Shown: positions 52,704-62,273 of the stretch, in pieces | How positions within the stretch are numbered: the first letter of the stretch is position 1 | Layout of the letters: every line of letters starts with the position of its first letter | Source: Senegalia massiliensis | GTDB lineage: Bacteria; Bacillota; Clostridia; Tissierellales; SIT17 | Direction: 5' to 3' | DNA length: 64,000 nt | Assembly: GCF_009911265.1 (NCBI RefSeq) | Contig: NZ_QXXA01000004.1 | Coordinates: 1-64,000, forward strand | Notes under the pieces: generated by a model | What the model was told of the DNA's origin: nothing | Seen by the model: only the letters and a program-made list of their open reading frames with translations | The model's database searches: none | Made by a program: the position numbers and the translations under genes

Positions 52704-55169
52704 TCAATTTGCAACAATATTTACTAATTTTTTAGGTATAACTATAACCTTTCTTAATTCTTTTCCTGATATCATATTTTTAACTTTCTCAATCTCTAAC
52801 GATTTCTTCTCTAATTCTTCTTTTGAAATGTCAGCGCTCACCATTATTTTACCTCTTACTTTTCCATTTACTTGTATCACTATTTCAACTTCATCTTTAA
52901 TTAAAGCTTTCTCATCATATTTTGGCCAATTAACACTGTGGACACTTTTGTCATTACCTATCATACTCCATAATTCTTCTGCTATATAAGGCGAGAATGG
53001 AGCAAGTAAAACAACAATATTTTCAATTGCCTTAGACAATAATTTATTCTTGTTTTCATTATCTTTGCTTTCTCTAAATTTATTAGTATCATTAACAAGT
53101 TCCATTATAGCACTAATAGCTGTATTAAAGTTAAATCTTTGGTCTATATCTTCTGTTACTTTTTTAATTGTATTATTTAATGAATAATTAAATTCTTTCT
53201 CTATTTTATTTAATTTATCAAAGTCAAAAGATTTATTATTCATACATATATCTTTTGTATCATCTACTAATCTATACACTCTGTTTAAAAATCTAAAGCA
53301 TCCTTCTACCCCTTGATCATTCCACTCTAAGTCTCTTTCTGGTGGAGCTGCAAAAAGCACAAATAATCTTGCTGTATCTGCACCATAATTACTTACAATT
53401 TCTTCAGGACTTACTACATTTCCTTTGGATTTAGACATTTTAGCTCCATCTTTTAATACCATTCCTTGAGTAAGTAAGTTTTTAAATGGTTCATCTACAG
53501 GAGAAATATCCATATCATATAAAACTTTTGTAAAGAATCTTGCATACAATAGATGTAAAATTGCGTGCTCTACTCCACCTATATACTGGTCAACTTTCAT
53601 CCAATATTTTGCATTAGCTTTATCAAATGCTTTTTCACTATTATTAGAATCAGTATATCTTAAGAAATACCAAGAAGAATCTACAAATGTATCCATTGTA
53701 TCAGTTTCCCTTTTTGCTTTTTTACCACATTTAGGACAAGATGTATGAACAAATTCTTTACTTGTAAGTAATGGAGATTCTCCTTTTCCGCTAAACTCAA
53801 CATCTGTAGGTAATACCACAGGTAAACTTTCTTTAGGTACAGGTACTATACCACAATCTTCACAATAAATCATTGGAATAGGTGTACCCCAATATCTTTG
53901 TCTGGATATTAACCAATCTCTAAGTCTATAATTTATTGTTTTGGTACCTATCTTTTCTTTTTCTATATAATTAGTTATTTCTCTACTAGCTTTTTCATTG
54001 TCTAAGCCATTAAATTTATCAGAATTTACCATTACGCCCTTATCAGTATAAACTACTTTTAGCTCTTCTGCTTCTTTACCCTTCTCCGCTATTACTCTTG
54101 TTATATCTAAATTATATTTTTTTGCAAACTCAAAATCTCTTTCATCATGAGCTGGTACTGCCATTATTGCCCCTGTACCATAATCTATTAATACATAATT
54201 AGCTATATATATAGGGATTTCTTTATTTGTTAAAGGATTTATAGCATATCTTCCTGTAAATACTCCTTCTTTCTCTGTATCAAGTGATGTTCTATCTATA
54301 TCAGACATATGCTCTAATTTCTTTTTAAATTCATTTACTTTTCCTTCATATTCTGTACCTATTACTATTTTATTCACCAATGGATGCTCTGGGGCTAAAA
54401 CCATATAAGTAACACCATATATTGTATCAGGTCTAGTTGTAAATACATTTAACTCATCTTCAAAATCTTTTATTTTGAAATTAATTTCTGCACCTTCACT
54501 TTTACCAATCCAATTTTTTTGCATAGATTTTACTTTTTCAGGCCATCCATCTAACTTTTCTATATCTTCTAATAACCTCTCAGCATAATCTGTAATTTTA
54601 AAATACCATTGATCAAGTTCTTTTTTTCCAACTTCACTATCACATCTCTCACACTGTCCATTTACAACTTGTTCATTTGCCAATACTGTTTCACAAGATG
54701 GACACCAATTAACAGCATAATTCTTCTTATATGCTAAGCCTTTATTATACATTTCTATAAAAAATTCTTGAGTCCACTTATAATAATCAGGAGAACATGT
54801 AGCTATTTCTCTATTCCAATCATAGCTAAGGCCTATTTCTTTTAATTGCTCTCTCATATCGTCAATATTTTCTAATGTCCATTTATTTGGATGTATTCCA
54901 TGTTTAATTGCAGCATTTTCTGCAGGAAGTCCAAATGAATCCCATCCCATAGGATGTAAGACATTATATCCTTGCATTCTTCTAAATCTTGCTACTACAT
55001 CACCTATTGAATAATTCCTCACATGCCCCATGTGAATACGACCTGAAGGATAAGGAAACATTTCTAATTGATAATATTTTTGTTTATCATTTCTAAATGA
55101 CTCAAAAGAATTTTCATCTTCCCATTTATTTTTCCACTTTTTTTCAATCTTACTAAAATTATAAGACAT
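52704..55169 (-). CDS. leuS: Leucine-tRNA ligase
   Basis: 821 aa. Class I motifs HMGH in [14 protein letters not shown] and KMSKS in [16 protein letters not shown], zinc-like cysteine clusters CPSCETVL...CERCDS and CEDCGIV...CPKCGKK, CP1 editing domain with [22 protein letters not shown] and [15 protein letters not shown]. It charges tRNA-Leu. ATG 55169 follows AAGGAGTGA. Expression is governed by an upstream T-box. Its 3' end is 12 bp from the regulator start. Confidence 0.97.
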   Translation of the reverse strand: MSYNFSKIEKKWKNKWEDENSFESFRNDKQKYYQLEMFPYPSGRIHMGHVRNYSIGDVVARFRRMQGYNVLHPMGWDSFGLPAENAAIKHGIHPNKWTLENIDDMREQLKEIGLSYDWNREIATCSPDYYKWTQEFFIEMYNKGLAYKKNYAVNWCPSCETVLANEQVVNGQCERCDSEVGKKELDQWYFKITDYAERLLEDIEKLDGWPEKVKSMQKNWIGKSEGAEINFKIKDFEDELNVFTTRPDTIYGVTYMVLAPEHPLVNKIVIGTEYEGKVNEFKKKLEHMSDIDRTSLDTEKEGVFTGRYAINPLTNKEIPIYIANYVLIDYGTGAIMAVPAHDERDFEFAKKYNLDITRVIAEKGKEAEELKVVYTDKGVMVNSDKFNGLDNEKASREITNYIEKEKIGTKTINYRLRDWLISRQRYWGTPIPMIYCEDCGIVPVPKESLPVVLPTDVEFSGKGESPLLTSKEFVHTSCPKCGKKAKRETDTMDTFVDSSWYFLRYTDSNNSEKAFDKANAKYWMKVDQYIGGVEHAILHLLYARFFTKVLYDMDISPVDEPFKNLLTQGMVLKDGAKMSKSKGNVVSPEEIVSNYGADTARLFVLFAAPPERDLEWNDQGVEGCFRFLNRVYRLVDDTKDICMNNKSFDFDKLNKIEKEFNYSLNNTIKKVTEDIDQRFNFNTAISAIMELVNDTNKFRESKDNENKNKLLSKAIENIVVLLAPFSPYIAEELWSMIGNDKSVHSVNWPKYDEKALIKDEVEIVIQVNGKVRGKIMVSADISKEELEKKSLEIEKVKNMISGKELRKVIVIPKKLVNIVAN

Positions 55170-55204
55170 ATTCTTCACTCCTTATAGGTTTTTATTTGAA
55201 ATAT

Positions 55205-55420
55205 AAAAACTTCTCATCCTTATCTATATAGATAGGGACGAGAAGTTACTCGCGGTACCACCCTAATTGGCTATAAAGCCCACTTAGAAGTCTTCTAATG
55301 GAGACCAGTCTAAAAACTAAAGCAAGTTCAGTAAATCAAAAATATCAACTTTCACCAAATGTTGACTCTCTATAATTTTTTTATTACTTACTACTCTTTA
55401 TAATTCTATCTTAAATTATA
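55205..55420 (-). promoter_or_regulatory. T-box riboswitch controlling leuS
   Basis: The leader contains the T-box core AGGGTGGTACCGCG (55264-55251), an antiterminator region and a Rho-independent terminator stem (55208-55247) with AAGTTTTTATAT on the transcript. In stem I, GAACUUGC places CUU, a leucine codon, at 55326-55324 as the likely specifier, followed by G. Uncharged tRNA-Leu would stabilise the antiterminator and permit leuS transcription. The 5' boundary is approximate; the promoter would be around 55400-55440, next to the rsfS end. Confidence 0.9.
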
Positions 55421-55438
55421 TGTTATAAATATTATATA

Positions 55439-55795
55439 TTAACTAACATAATTGTCAATATTAATTTTCTTTCCATCTGCCCACAGTCTTTCAAGATTAT
55501 AAAATTCTCTATCTTCTTTATGGAATATATGAATTATTATATCTCCATAATCTAATAATATCCATCTTCCTGATCTATATCCTTCTTTTGAACGTAAATC
55601 ATATTTATTTTCACTTAATTTATCTTCTATTGAATCTGCTATTGCAACTACTTGTCTTTCATTTTTACCACTTAAAATCACAAAATAATCTGCTACACTT
55701 GTAAGTTCAGTAACTTCTAATACATCAATATCATGGGCTAATTTATCATCTGCAGCATTTATAACTAATGATAACTTATCATTATTTTTTTTCAA
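55439..55795 (-). CDS. rsfS: Ribosomal silencing factor RsfS
   Basis: 118 aa. Domain DUF143 with DIDVLEVTELTSVADYFVILSGKNERQVVAIADSIED and RSGRWILLDYGDIIIHIFHKEDREFYNLERLWADG. RsfS binds L14 and prevents subunit joining in starvation. The start is TTG with GGAGG 8 bases upstream. Conserved trio with nadD and yqeK. Confidence 0.95.
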   Translation of the reverse strand: MKKNNDKLSLVINAADDKLAHDIDVLEVTELTSVADYFVILSGKNERQVVAIADSIEDKLSENKYDLRSKEGYRSGRWILLDYGDIIIHIFHKEDREFYNLERLWADGKKINIDNYVS

Positions 55796-55806
55796 ATCCT
55801 AACCTC

Positions 55807-56382
55807 CTATATAATCTTATTTCTTTTAAAAATTAAGCTATTTCTAGTTTCAATAGTATTAGGATGTATAAGCCATCCTTTATTAATTATATATTTGAGT
55901 GTATTATCCATAGCAAGAATAATGCTCAAATCAATATCTTTAAATGAAGTATCTCTTATTTTCTCAAGTCCTGGAAAGTTTCTACCTGGTTCAATGTAAT
56001 CTGCTATAAAAATTATTTTTTCTAAAATACTCATATTTTTTCTACCTGTTGTATGATATTTAATTGCATTTAATATATCCTCATCTAATATATTATATTT
56101 AACTTCGGCTAATTTTGCTCCTAAAAAAGGATGAATCAAATGAGGGTTATTTTTCATTACAGTATCTAAAATTATACCAAATTCTTGGGCTTTTTTCAAT
56201 AAAGTATCTTTGCCTTTATATTTAGCTGAATCATGTAAAAGAGCTGCAATATAAGCTTTTTCTGTATCTACTTTGTAATGCTTTGCAAGTTCTATAGCAG
56301 TTTCTGCTACTCTAATAGTATGTTTATATCTTTCTTTATCTATATCCTTTTTTAATATATTTTTCATTTCTTCTATTTTCAT
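55807..56382 (-). CDS. yqeK: HD-type hydrolase YqeK
   Basis: 191 aa. HD motif HTIRVAETAIELAKHY, YIAALLHDSAKYKGK and HPFLGA, KYHTTGRKNMSILEKIIFIADYIEPGR are characteristic of the YqeK family, where a member cleaves diadenosine tetraphosphate symmetrically. Start at MKIEEM because GGAGGAAATT precedes ATG 56382. It lies 11 bp after the nadD stop and 11 bp before rsfS. Confidence 0.93.
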   Translation of the reverse strand: MKIEEMKNILKKDIDKERYKHTIRVAETAIELAKHYKVDTEKAYIAALLHDSAKYKGKDTLLKKAQEFGIILDTVMKNNPHLIHPFLGAKLAEVKYNILDEDILNAIKYHTTGRKNMSILEKIIFIADYIEPGRNFPGLEKIRDTSFKDIDLSIILAMDNTLKYIINKGWLIHPNTIETRNSLIFKRNKII

Positions 56383-56393
56383 AATTTCCTCCA

Positions 56394-57002
56394 TTATTTA
56401 TAAAGATTCTTATTATATATGTAATTTATAACAGGATCTGGTGTCATGTACTTTATAGTTTCATTTTTGAATATTCTTTTTCTTATTTGTGTAGATGAAA
56501 TATCTATAGGAGCAATTGTTAGATAACTAATTTTTTTATTATATTTTTCTTCAAGTTTTTTTATTTCATCCATTACATTATCTACATTATAACCTGGTCT
56601 CGTAGCTGCAATAAAAGTGCATATATTAAGAAGTCTATCAGTATCTCTCCAATTTTCTATATCAAGTATTGAGTCAGCACCTGTTATAAAAAAAAGCTCT
56701 GAATCATTGTATTTTTTAGAAAGTAGTTCTAAAGTATCCACAGTATAGCTTGTTCCATCTCTATTAGTTTCTATATCTGAAACTATAAAATTATTATTAT
56801 TAGATGTAGCAAGTATTGTCATTATATATCTATCTAAAGAATTTGCTAATTTTCTTTCATCTTTATGAGGTGGGCTTCCAGTAGGAATAAATATCACCTT
56901 ATCTAAATTAAATTTTTTTCTACTTTGTTCTGCAATCATTAAGTGACCAATATGTATAGGGTTAAATGTTCCTCCCATTACTCCTATTTTCTTTATCTTC
57001 AT
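56394..57002 (-). CDS. nadD: Nicotinate-nucleotide adenylyltransferase
   Basis: 202 aa. GVMGGTFNPIHIGHLMIAEQ with HIGH motif, IFIPTGSPPHKDE, GADSILDIENWRD, and ISSTQIRKRI all match NadD. It makes nicotinate adenine dinucleotide in NAD synthesis. ATG 57002 follows GGAGTGAT; the longer frame to 57029 lies beyond it. The 75-bp gap to the 79-aa gene contains a terminator, so nadD should have a promoter there. Confidence 0.95.
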   Translation of the reverse strand: MKIKKIGVMGGTFNPIHIGHLMIAEQSRKKFNLDKVIFIPTGSPPHKDERKLANSLDRYIMTILATSNNNNFIVSDIETNRDGTSYTVDTLELLSKKYNDSELFFITGADSILDIENWRDTDRLLNICTFIAATRPGYNVDNVMDEIKKLEEKYNKKISYLTIAPIDISSTQIRKRIFKNETIKYMTPDPVINYIYNKNLYK

Positions 57003-57058
57003 AATAATATCACTCCAATCTATATACATTATATATTAGATTTAAAAAGAATAAAAAT

Positions 57059-57080
57059 TAATCCTCCAATTGGAGGATTA
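57059..57080 (-). terminator. Terminator after the 79-aa gene
   Basis: Perfect 22-bp palindrome with AATCCTCCAATTGGAGGATT core, then AATTTTTATT on the transcript; separates the obg block from nadD. Confidence 0.85.
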
Positions 57081-57317
57081 GTTTTTATCTACAAAACTTT
57101 TTAAAACATTTATTTCACTTGTATTAGTAGAATTTATATCTTCTATTTGTTCTTTTTCAAAGTTTTTAAAATACATTTTAAATTTACCATCTTCATCATC
57201 TTCATATCTTATACATTTATACCCTTTTTCATATAGCCTTTTTAATTTTTCAATATTATCCAATTTGGCCACAACTCCTTTTAAAGAGATATTTTTATTA
57301 TTCTTAACTGGAGTCAT
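57078..57317 (-). CDS. Small protein of unknown function
   Basis: 79 aa. IEKLKRLYEKGYKCIRYEDDEDGKFKMYFKNFEKEQIED shows a helix and two strands; the rest is charged. I recognise no family. Conserved position between yhbY and nadD suggests a real gene, but no Shine-Dalgarno site precedes the ATG and it may start by coupling with the yhbY stop 12 bp upstream. Confidence 0.6.
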   Translation of the reverse strand: MTPVKNNKNISLKGVVAKLDNIEKLKRLYEKGYKCIRYEDDEDGKFKMYFKNFEKEQIEDINSTNTSEINVLKSFVDKN

Positions 57318-57329
57318 TTTAAATATACA

Positions 57330-57623
57330 TTATTTAGGTAGTTTAATTTTTTTATTTTCTTCTGATTCTCTATAGAGTACTATTTTATTTCCTATACTTT
57401 GAACAAATTCAGAATTAGTTTTTTCTGCTAATTCATTAGCTAATTCTTTTGGATCTGAAAAGCTATTATTTAAAACATTTATTTTAATTAATTCTCTAGC
57501 TTCAAGTGCTTCATCAACTTGATCTATTAAATTATCAGATATACCATTCTTACCTATTTGAAGTATAGAGTCCATATTATGAGCCCTTTTCTTTAAAAAA
57601 CTTCTTTGTTTTCCTGTTATCAT
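57330..57623 (-). CDS. yhbY: CRM-domain RNA-binding protein YhbY
   Basis: 97 aa. MITGKQRSFLKKRAHNMDSILQIGKNGISDNLIDQVDEALEARELIKINVLNNS is the usual CRM fold with its GxxG loop (IGKNGI). YhbY associates with pre-50S subunits. ATG behind AGGTGAAAAA. Follows obgE, as in most Firmicutes. Confidence 0.94.
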   Translation of the reverse strand: MITGKQRSFLKKRAHNMDSILQIGKNGISDNLIDQVDEALEARELIKINVLNNSFSDPKELANELAEKTNSEFVQSIGNKIVLYRESEENKKIKLPK

Positions 57624-57650
57624 TTTTTCACCTCTTTATTTTAATCTATT

Positions 57651-58931
57651 TTATTCAAAGAATTCAAATTCATATCCACATATATTTACAGAATCCTCTT
57701 CATTTATTCCAAGTTCTCTTAATCTATCAATTATTCCTAAATCTCTTAATCTTTTTTGGAAGTATCTAGTAGAGTCTAAATCATCTAAATTAGTTGAATC
57801 CATAAGTTTTTCAACAACTGACCCTTCCACAAAATATTCATCATCTTCTTTTCTAACTACTATATCTTTTTTATCATCGTCTAAGCCATATAATTTAATA
57901 TCTTCTTCAACTTCTATTATAGGCTCCAAATCACCAATTTCCTTAAGTAATTTACTGATTGTATATATAAGTTGTTTAACACCATCTTTTGTAGCTGCAG
58001 ATATTTTATATACATCATATCCTAATTTTTCTATTTCTTCTTTAAACTCAGGAAAATTATCTTTAGTAGAATTTAAATCACTTTTATTTGCTACTACAAT
58101 TTGTGGTCTATTTGATAATTTTTCATTATATAATTTTAACTCTTTATTTATTTTATGAAAATCTTCAATAGGATCTCTACCTTCCTGGCCAGAAATATCT
58201 ATCATATGAACTAAAAGTTTAGTTCTTTCAATATGCCTTAAAAATTCATGTCCAAGACCAGTTCCTTCATGTGCACCTTCTATAAGCCCTGGAATGTCAG
58301 CTATTACAAAGTTGTTAGCATCGTTTAATTTTACTACTCCTAAATTTGGATTTATAGTAGTAAAATGATAATTAGCTATTTTAGGTTTTGCTGCTGATAC
58401 AATAGAAAGAAATGTAGACTTTCCTACATTAGGAAATCCTATAAGCCCAACATCAGCAAGTAATTTTAACTCTAATAATATCCATCTTTCTTCTCCCTTT
58501 GTCCCACCTTCAGCAAACCTTGGAGCTTGTCGTGTTGAATTAGCAAATTTAGCATTACCTTTACCACCTCTACCACCTTTTGCTACTACAAATGTATGAT
58601 TTTCTTCTGTCAAATCAGCAATAACTCTTCCTGTTTCTTCATCTTTTACAATTGTTCCAGGTGGTACATTTATTATTAAGTCTTCTCCTTTTTTACCATA
58701 TTGTCTTTTAGACTTTCCATTTTCACCAGATTCAGCTTTAAAATGCTTTTTAAATTTTAAATCCATTAATGTTCTAAGTCCCTCATCCACATTCAATATG
58801 ATATTTCCACCATGTCCTCCATCTCCTCCAGCAGGACCACCAGATGGTTCATACTTTTCCCTTCTCCATGCAACGGCTCCATGACCACCATTTCCGCCTT
58901 TTACAAATATTTTAGCTTTGTCTATAAACAT
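57651..58931 (-). CDS. obgE: GTPase ObgE/CgtA
   Basis: 426 aa. Glycine-rich Obg domain MFIDKAKIFVKGGNGGHGAVAWRREKYEPSGGPAGGDGGHGG, then G-domain motifs GFPNVGKSTFLSIVSAAKPKIANYHFTT, ADIPGLIEGAHEGTGLGHEFLRHIERT, NKSDL, and a C-terminal OCT domain. Obg proteins control 50S assembly and stress responses. ATG 58931 follows GAGGATG; two earlier ATGs overlap that site. Confidence 0.97.
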   Translation of the reverse strand: MFIDKAKIFVKGGNGGHGAVAWRREKYEPSGGPAGGDGGHGGNIILNVDEGLRTLMDLKFKKHFKAESGENGKSKRQYGKKGEDLIINVPPGTIVKDEETGRVIADLTEENHTFVVAKGGRGGKGNAKFANSTRQAPRFAEGGTKGEERWILLELKLLADVGLIGFPNVGKSTFLSIVSAAKPKIANYHFTTINPNLGVVKLNDANNFVIADIPGLIEGAHEGTGLGHEFLRHIERTKLLVHMIDISGQEGRDPIEDFHKINKELKLYNEKLSNRPQIVVANKSDLNSTKDNFPEFKEEIEKLGYDVYKISAATKDGVKQLIYTISKLLKEIGDLEPIIEVEEDIKLYGLDDDKKDIVVRKEDDEYFVEGSVVEKLMDSTNLDDLDSTRYFQKRLRDLGIIDRLRELGINEEDSVNICGYEFEFFE

Positions 58932-59018
58932 CTTCATCATCCTCATTTATAATTACTTTTTATACCCTTATGTAATTTTTACCTCAAATAACTATAAATT
59001 ATTCACTATAAAAAAATA

Positions 59019-59043
59019 AAGATCTACCTAATAGGTAGATCTT
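59019..59043 (-). terminator. Terminator after rpmA
   Basis: An 11-bp stem (AAGATCTACCT with AGGTAGATCTT) and U-rich tail on the minus-strand transcript, 15 bases past the rpmA stop. Confidence 0.8.
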
Positions 59044-59057
59044 ATTTTGACAATAGC

Positions 59058-59336
59058 TTATTGTGGGTAAACACTAACTTGCTTTTTGTCTTTTCCTTTT
59101 CTTTCGAATTTAACTACTCCATTTACTATAGCAAACAAAGTATCGTCTCCACCCTTTTTAACGTTTAATCCTGGATGAATTTTAGTACCTCTTTGTCTAA
59201 CTAATATATTTCCTGATTGTACATTTTGTCCATCAGCTCTCTTTACACCAAGTCTTTTAGACTCACTGTCACGACCATTTTTTGAACTACCTACCCCTTT
59301 TTTATGAGCAAATAATTGTAAATTCATAACTAACAT
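59058..59336 (-). CDS. rpmA: 50S ribosomal protein L27
   Basis: 92 aa. [30 protein letters not shown] and the [16 protein letters not shown] segment identify L27. The first nine residues, MLVMNLQLF, are the Firmicute-specific prepeptide removed by Prp, encoded immediately upstream; cleavage would expose AHKKG. The start used is 59336, after GGGAGGTG; an ATG at 59339 overlaps. Confidence 0.96.
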   Translation of the reverse strand: MLVMNLQLFAHKKGVGSSKNGRDSESKRLGVKRADGQNVQSGNILVRQRGTKIHPGLNVKKGGDDTLFAIVNGVVKFERKGKDKKQVSVYPQ

Positions 59337-59338
59337 CA

Positions 59339-59674
59339 TTACACCTCCCTGTATTTTAGGGTTATATAACCTGAATAGGATTCCATTATACTTTCTATGC
59401 CGACTAATACTGTTTTTAAAACTATTTGTGCGTTTTTAAAATCATCGTCATTAATTTTTTTAGGTAACTCCACTTGAATATAACCATCTTTTATAACACA
59501 AGTTAGATTTTCTAATTTTAAATTTCTTTGTAAAGATATTACCCCGGTTTGTGCAAGTACTGAAACAGCTGCACAAACTATATCTTTACCATATTCATCA
59601 TAACCTGTATGTCCATCTATAATATATCCAAGTATATTACTTTTTTTATCTTGAAAAAATTCAACTTTTGTCAT
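59339..59674 (-). CDS. prp: Ribosomal-processing cysteine protease Prp
   Basis: 111 aa. The catalytic His and Cys lie in [28 protein letters not shown]. Prp removes the N-terminal extension of L27, which is needed for ribosome function in Firmicutes. It lies between rplU and rpmA. Start taken as [10 protein letters not shown]; ribosome-binding signal is weak (GTGGT). Confidence 0.95.
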   Translation of the reverse strand: MTKVEFFQDKKSNILGYIIDGHTGYDEYGKDIVCAAVSVLAQTGVISLQRNLKLENLTCVIKDGYIQVELPKKINDDDFKNAQIVLKTVLVGIESIMESYSGYITLKYREV

Positions 59675-59682
59675 AAATACCA

Positions 59683-59994
59683 CTAAGCATTAATTTTTTC
59701 AATTTTAACTTTTGTATAAGGTTGACGATGCCCTTGCTTTCTTCTATAATCTTTCTTTGCTTTAAATTTATATACTATTATTTTCTTTGACTTTCCATGC
59801 TCTACTATTGAAGCATCAACAGTCATATCTTCTATAAATGGCTTGCCTACTTTCACATCACCATCATTAGATACAAGTAATACTTTATCAAATTTGATAC
59901 TATCTCCTTCATTTCCAGCAATCTTCTCAACAAATAAAGTATCACCTTCTTGAACTCTATATTGTTTTCCTCCAGTTTCTACTACTGCATACAT
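59683..59994 (-). CDS. rplU: 50S ribosomal protein L21
   Basis: 103 aa. [25 protein letters not shown] and the [28 protein letters not shown] end are those of L21. First gene of rplU-prp-rpmA; AGGAGGTGT before the ATG. Preceded by a structured leader. Confidence 0.97.
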   Translation of the reverse strand: MYAVVETGGKQYRVQEGDTLFVEKIAGNEGDSIKFDKVLLVSNDGDVKVGKPFIEDMTVDASIVEHGKSKKIIVYKFKAKKDYRRKQGHRQPYTKVKIEKINA

Positions 59995-60001
59995 TAAACA
60001 T

Positions 60002-60080
60002 ACACCTCCTCAAACCAGTCTCGCCAAATGTAGGTACTTTCGTTTAAAACCTAATTTGTGCGGCTACTTACAGAATAGTA
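60002..60080 (-). promoter_or_regulatory. L21 leader RNA element
   Basis: The transcript upstream of rplU reads CTGTAAGTAGCCGCACAAATTAGG, AACGAAAGTACCTACATTTGGCGAGACTGG and GAGGAGGTG, which fits the Firmicute L21 leader (Rfam RF00559 type), a candidate autoregulatory site for L21. Pairing of GTAAGTAG and CTACATTT-like segments supports a folded element. Confidence 0.65.
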
Positions 60081-60085
60081 TTTTA

Positions 60086-61582
60086 TCAAATTTCTAAATA
60101 TTTGTCAATAAAATTTTCTAGTTTTCCTATCTTTTTATTTTTTAATTCATCAATTTTCAAATCATTATTTTCTTGAAAAAATATTTTTATATTATTTTCT
60201 TCTTGAATAGATTTTATTTTTTGGCTATAATTTTTAATTATTTCTTTATATTTATAAGTACTTAATTCAAATAATATAGCATTTGCTGAAGTATTATTTT
60301 TTATCCTATTTATTTCTTTTTCAATCTTTGCAATTAAAAAACCATTAGATTTTATTTTTCCTGTCCCATTACAACAAGGACAAGATTCTAAAATTTGAGT
60401 TGAGAGTTTATTTCTACTTTTTTTTCTAGTCATCTCTACTAATCCTAATCCAGTCATACCAATTACTGTAGTCTTTGTTCTATCTTTTTTTAACTCACTT
60501 TTAAATGAATCTAATAACTCTTGCTCATCTGTAGAATTAAACATATCAATAAAATCAATTATTATTATTCCACCTATATTTCTAAGTTTTAATTGTTTTG
60601 CAATTTCTTTTGCAGCTTCCATATTGGTCTTAAATACTGTATCTTTTAAATCTATGCTCCCTACAAATTTTCCAGTATTTACGTCTATAGAAGTAAGAGC
60701 TTCAGTTTCATCAATTACTAAATATCCTCCACTTTCAAGCCATACTTTTCTTTCAAGAGCAGATTCTATTTGTGAGTTAATCTCTAATTCATTAAATAAA
60801 TCATCTTTACTATCTATATAATAAATTCTATTTTTTAATTTAGGACTCATAAATTCAATCATTTTTATAGATTCTTCATACTTATCTCTATCATTTATAA
60901 ATACTTGGTCAATTTTCTTAGTAAATATATCTCTAATAGTACGCTTAGGTAAATCTAAATCTTTATATATTATTCTTGGACATGTCCCAGTATTTTTTTC
61001 CTTCATTATCATATGAAATATATCTAATAAGTAATCTATATCTGATTTTAAATCTTCATAAGACTTATCTTTTGAAGCAGTTCTAAGTATTAAACCCATA
61101 TCTTCTGGTTGTACTTTAGATGCTAATTCTTTTAACCTTTCCCTTTCATTCTCACTATTTATCTTTCTTGAAACGCCAATATAAGTATTATAAGGCATCA
61201 ATACTAAATACCTTCCAGGTAAAGTTATATGAGTAGTTACTCGTGCACCTTTTGAACCATAGGGCTCTTTTATAACCTGAACTATTAATTCTTGTCCTTG
61301 TTTTAACACTTCTTTTATTGATAGGTTTTTATAGTCTACACCATTTCTATACTGTATTTTTGATGTAGCATCTTTTATATAAAGAAAAGCATTTTTCTTA
61401 AGTCCTATATCGACAAAAGCTGCCTGCATACCAGGCAAAACATTTACCACTCTTCCTTTATACACATTTCCTTGTATTTTGTTTTTATCTTTTTTTTCAT
61501 GAAATATCTCCGTAAGTTCATCTTCTTCTAAAACTGCTACCCTATCTTCATATGTTCCAACATCAATTATTATTTTGTTCAT
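60086..61582 (-). CDS. rng: Ribonuclease E/G
   Basis: 498 aa. N-terminal S1 domain (GNVYKGRVVNVLPGMQAAFVDIGLKKNAFLYIKD), a catalytic domain with LTSIDVNTGKFVGS and IIIDFIDMFNSTDEQELLDSF carrying metal-binding Asp residues, and zinc link CPCCNGTGKIKS. It cleaves single-stranded AU-rich RNA and matures 16S rRNA in relatives. ATG with AGTGATTTA. It follows TIGR03936 and precedes rplU. Confidence 0.94.
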   Translation of the reverse strand: MNKIIIDVGTYEDRVAVLEEDELTEIFHEKKDKNKIQGNVYKGRVVNVLPGMQAAFVDIGLKKNAFLYIKDATSKIQYRNGVDYKNLSIKEVLKQGQELIVQVIKEPYGSKGARVTTHITLPGRYLVLMPYNTYIGVSRKINSENERERLKELASKVQPEDMGLILRTASKDKSYEDLKSDIDYLLDIFHMIMKEKNTGTCPRIIYKDLDLPKRTIRDIFTKKIDQVFINDRDKYEESIKMIEFMSPKLKNRIYYIDSKDDLFNELEINSQIESALERKVWLESGGYLVIDETEALTSIDVNTGKFVGSIDLKDTVFKTNMEAAKEIAKQLKLRNIGGIIIIDFIDMFNSTDEQELLDSFKSELKKDRTKTTVIGMTGLGLVEMTRKKSRNKLSTQILESCPCCNGTGKIKSNGFLIAKIEKEINRIKNNTSANAILFELSTYKYKEIIKNYSQKIKSIQEENNIKIFFQENNDLKIDELKNKKIGKLENFIDKYLEI

Positions 61583-61586
61583 TAAA

Positions 61587-62273
61587 TCACTCCCATTTTG
61601 GGTCCTCAGTAAATAAATCTAATCTGTGAATATTAAAATCTACATCATCTACCTGTAAACCTTCTTTAATCAAAGCCTTTATTAAAAGTTCAGGTTTCAA
61701 ATTCCCTGTACTACCGGTTTTTAGTAGTGTTTTTAAAATTATTCTATCACTCTCATATAAAATAATATCTAATTCATATATATTTTTTCTAATATCTACT
61801 TCCCTTTCTATTGTTCTACCTTTCTTTTTTTTACTCTTAGTAATATATATTTCTTTTTTTCTTTTAAAGTTATTTATTGTTTCATATATACTTTTTTTAG
61901 ATGAATTTTCTAATGGAATTAATTCAATTATATAACTAGAAGATTTAATTATAGACATCAAAGATTTTTTATCATCAGTATAATGAGCTTCTAAAATCTC
62001 AACACCTTCTGGAAGAACATCATTCATATCCTTTGTAAATTTCTCTGGAGCTATTTCTTCTTGTAATTCTATATCCATATATTCACCATCACTTGTAAGG
62101 CCTAATGCAAGGGCTGTAGCAAAAGAAAATTTAGGTTGAGGGTTAAACCCTTTAGAATATTCTACAGGTATATTTGCTCTCCTAAAGGCTCTCTGAAATA
62201 ACCTCATAAGATCTAAATGTGATATATATCTTATAAGAGAATATTTTTTAAATTTAACTCGTAATTTTAACAT
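61587..62273 (-). CDS. TIGR03936 family protein (DUF2344)
   Basis: 228 aa. LRVKFKKYSLIRYISHLDLMRLFQRAFRRANIPVEYSKGFNPQPKFSFATALALG is the family signature. It always accompanies TIGR03960 radical SAM proteins, with which it overlaps by a few bases here. Its function is unknown but its context is rRNA processing or modification. ATG 62273 overlaps the radical SAM stop (TAATG); ATG 62279 is possible. Confidence 0.88.
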   Translation of the reverse strand: MLKLRVKFKKYSLIRYISHLDLMRLFQRAFRRANIPVEYSKGFNPQPKFSFATALALGLTSDGEYMDIELQEEIAPEKFTKDMNDVLPEGVEILEAHYTDDKKSLMSIIKSSSYIIELIPLENSSKKSIYETINNFKRKKEIYITKSKKKKGRTIEREVDIRKNIYELDIILYESDRIILKTLLKTGSTGNLKPELLIKALIKEGLQVDDVDFNIHRLDLFTEDPKWE

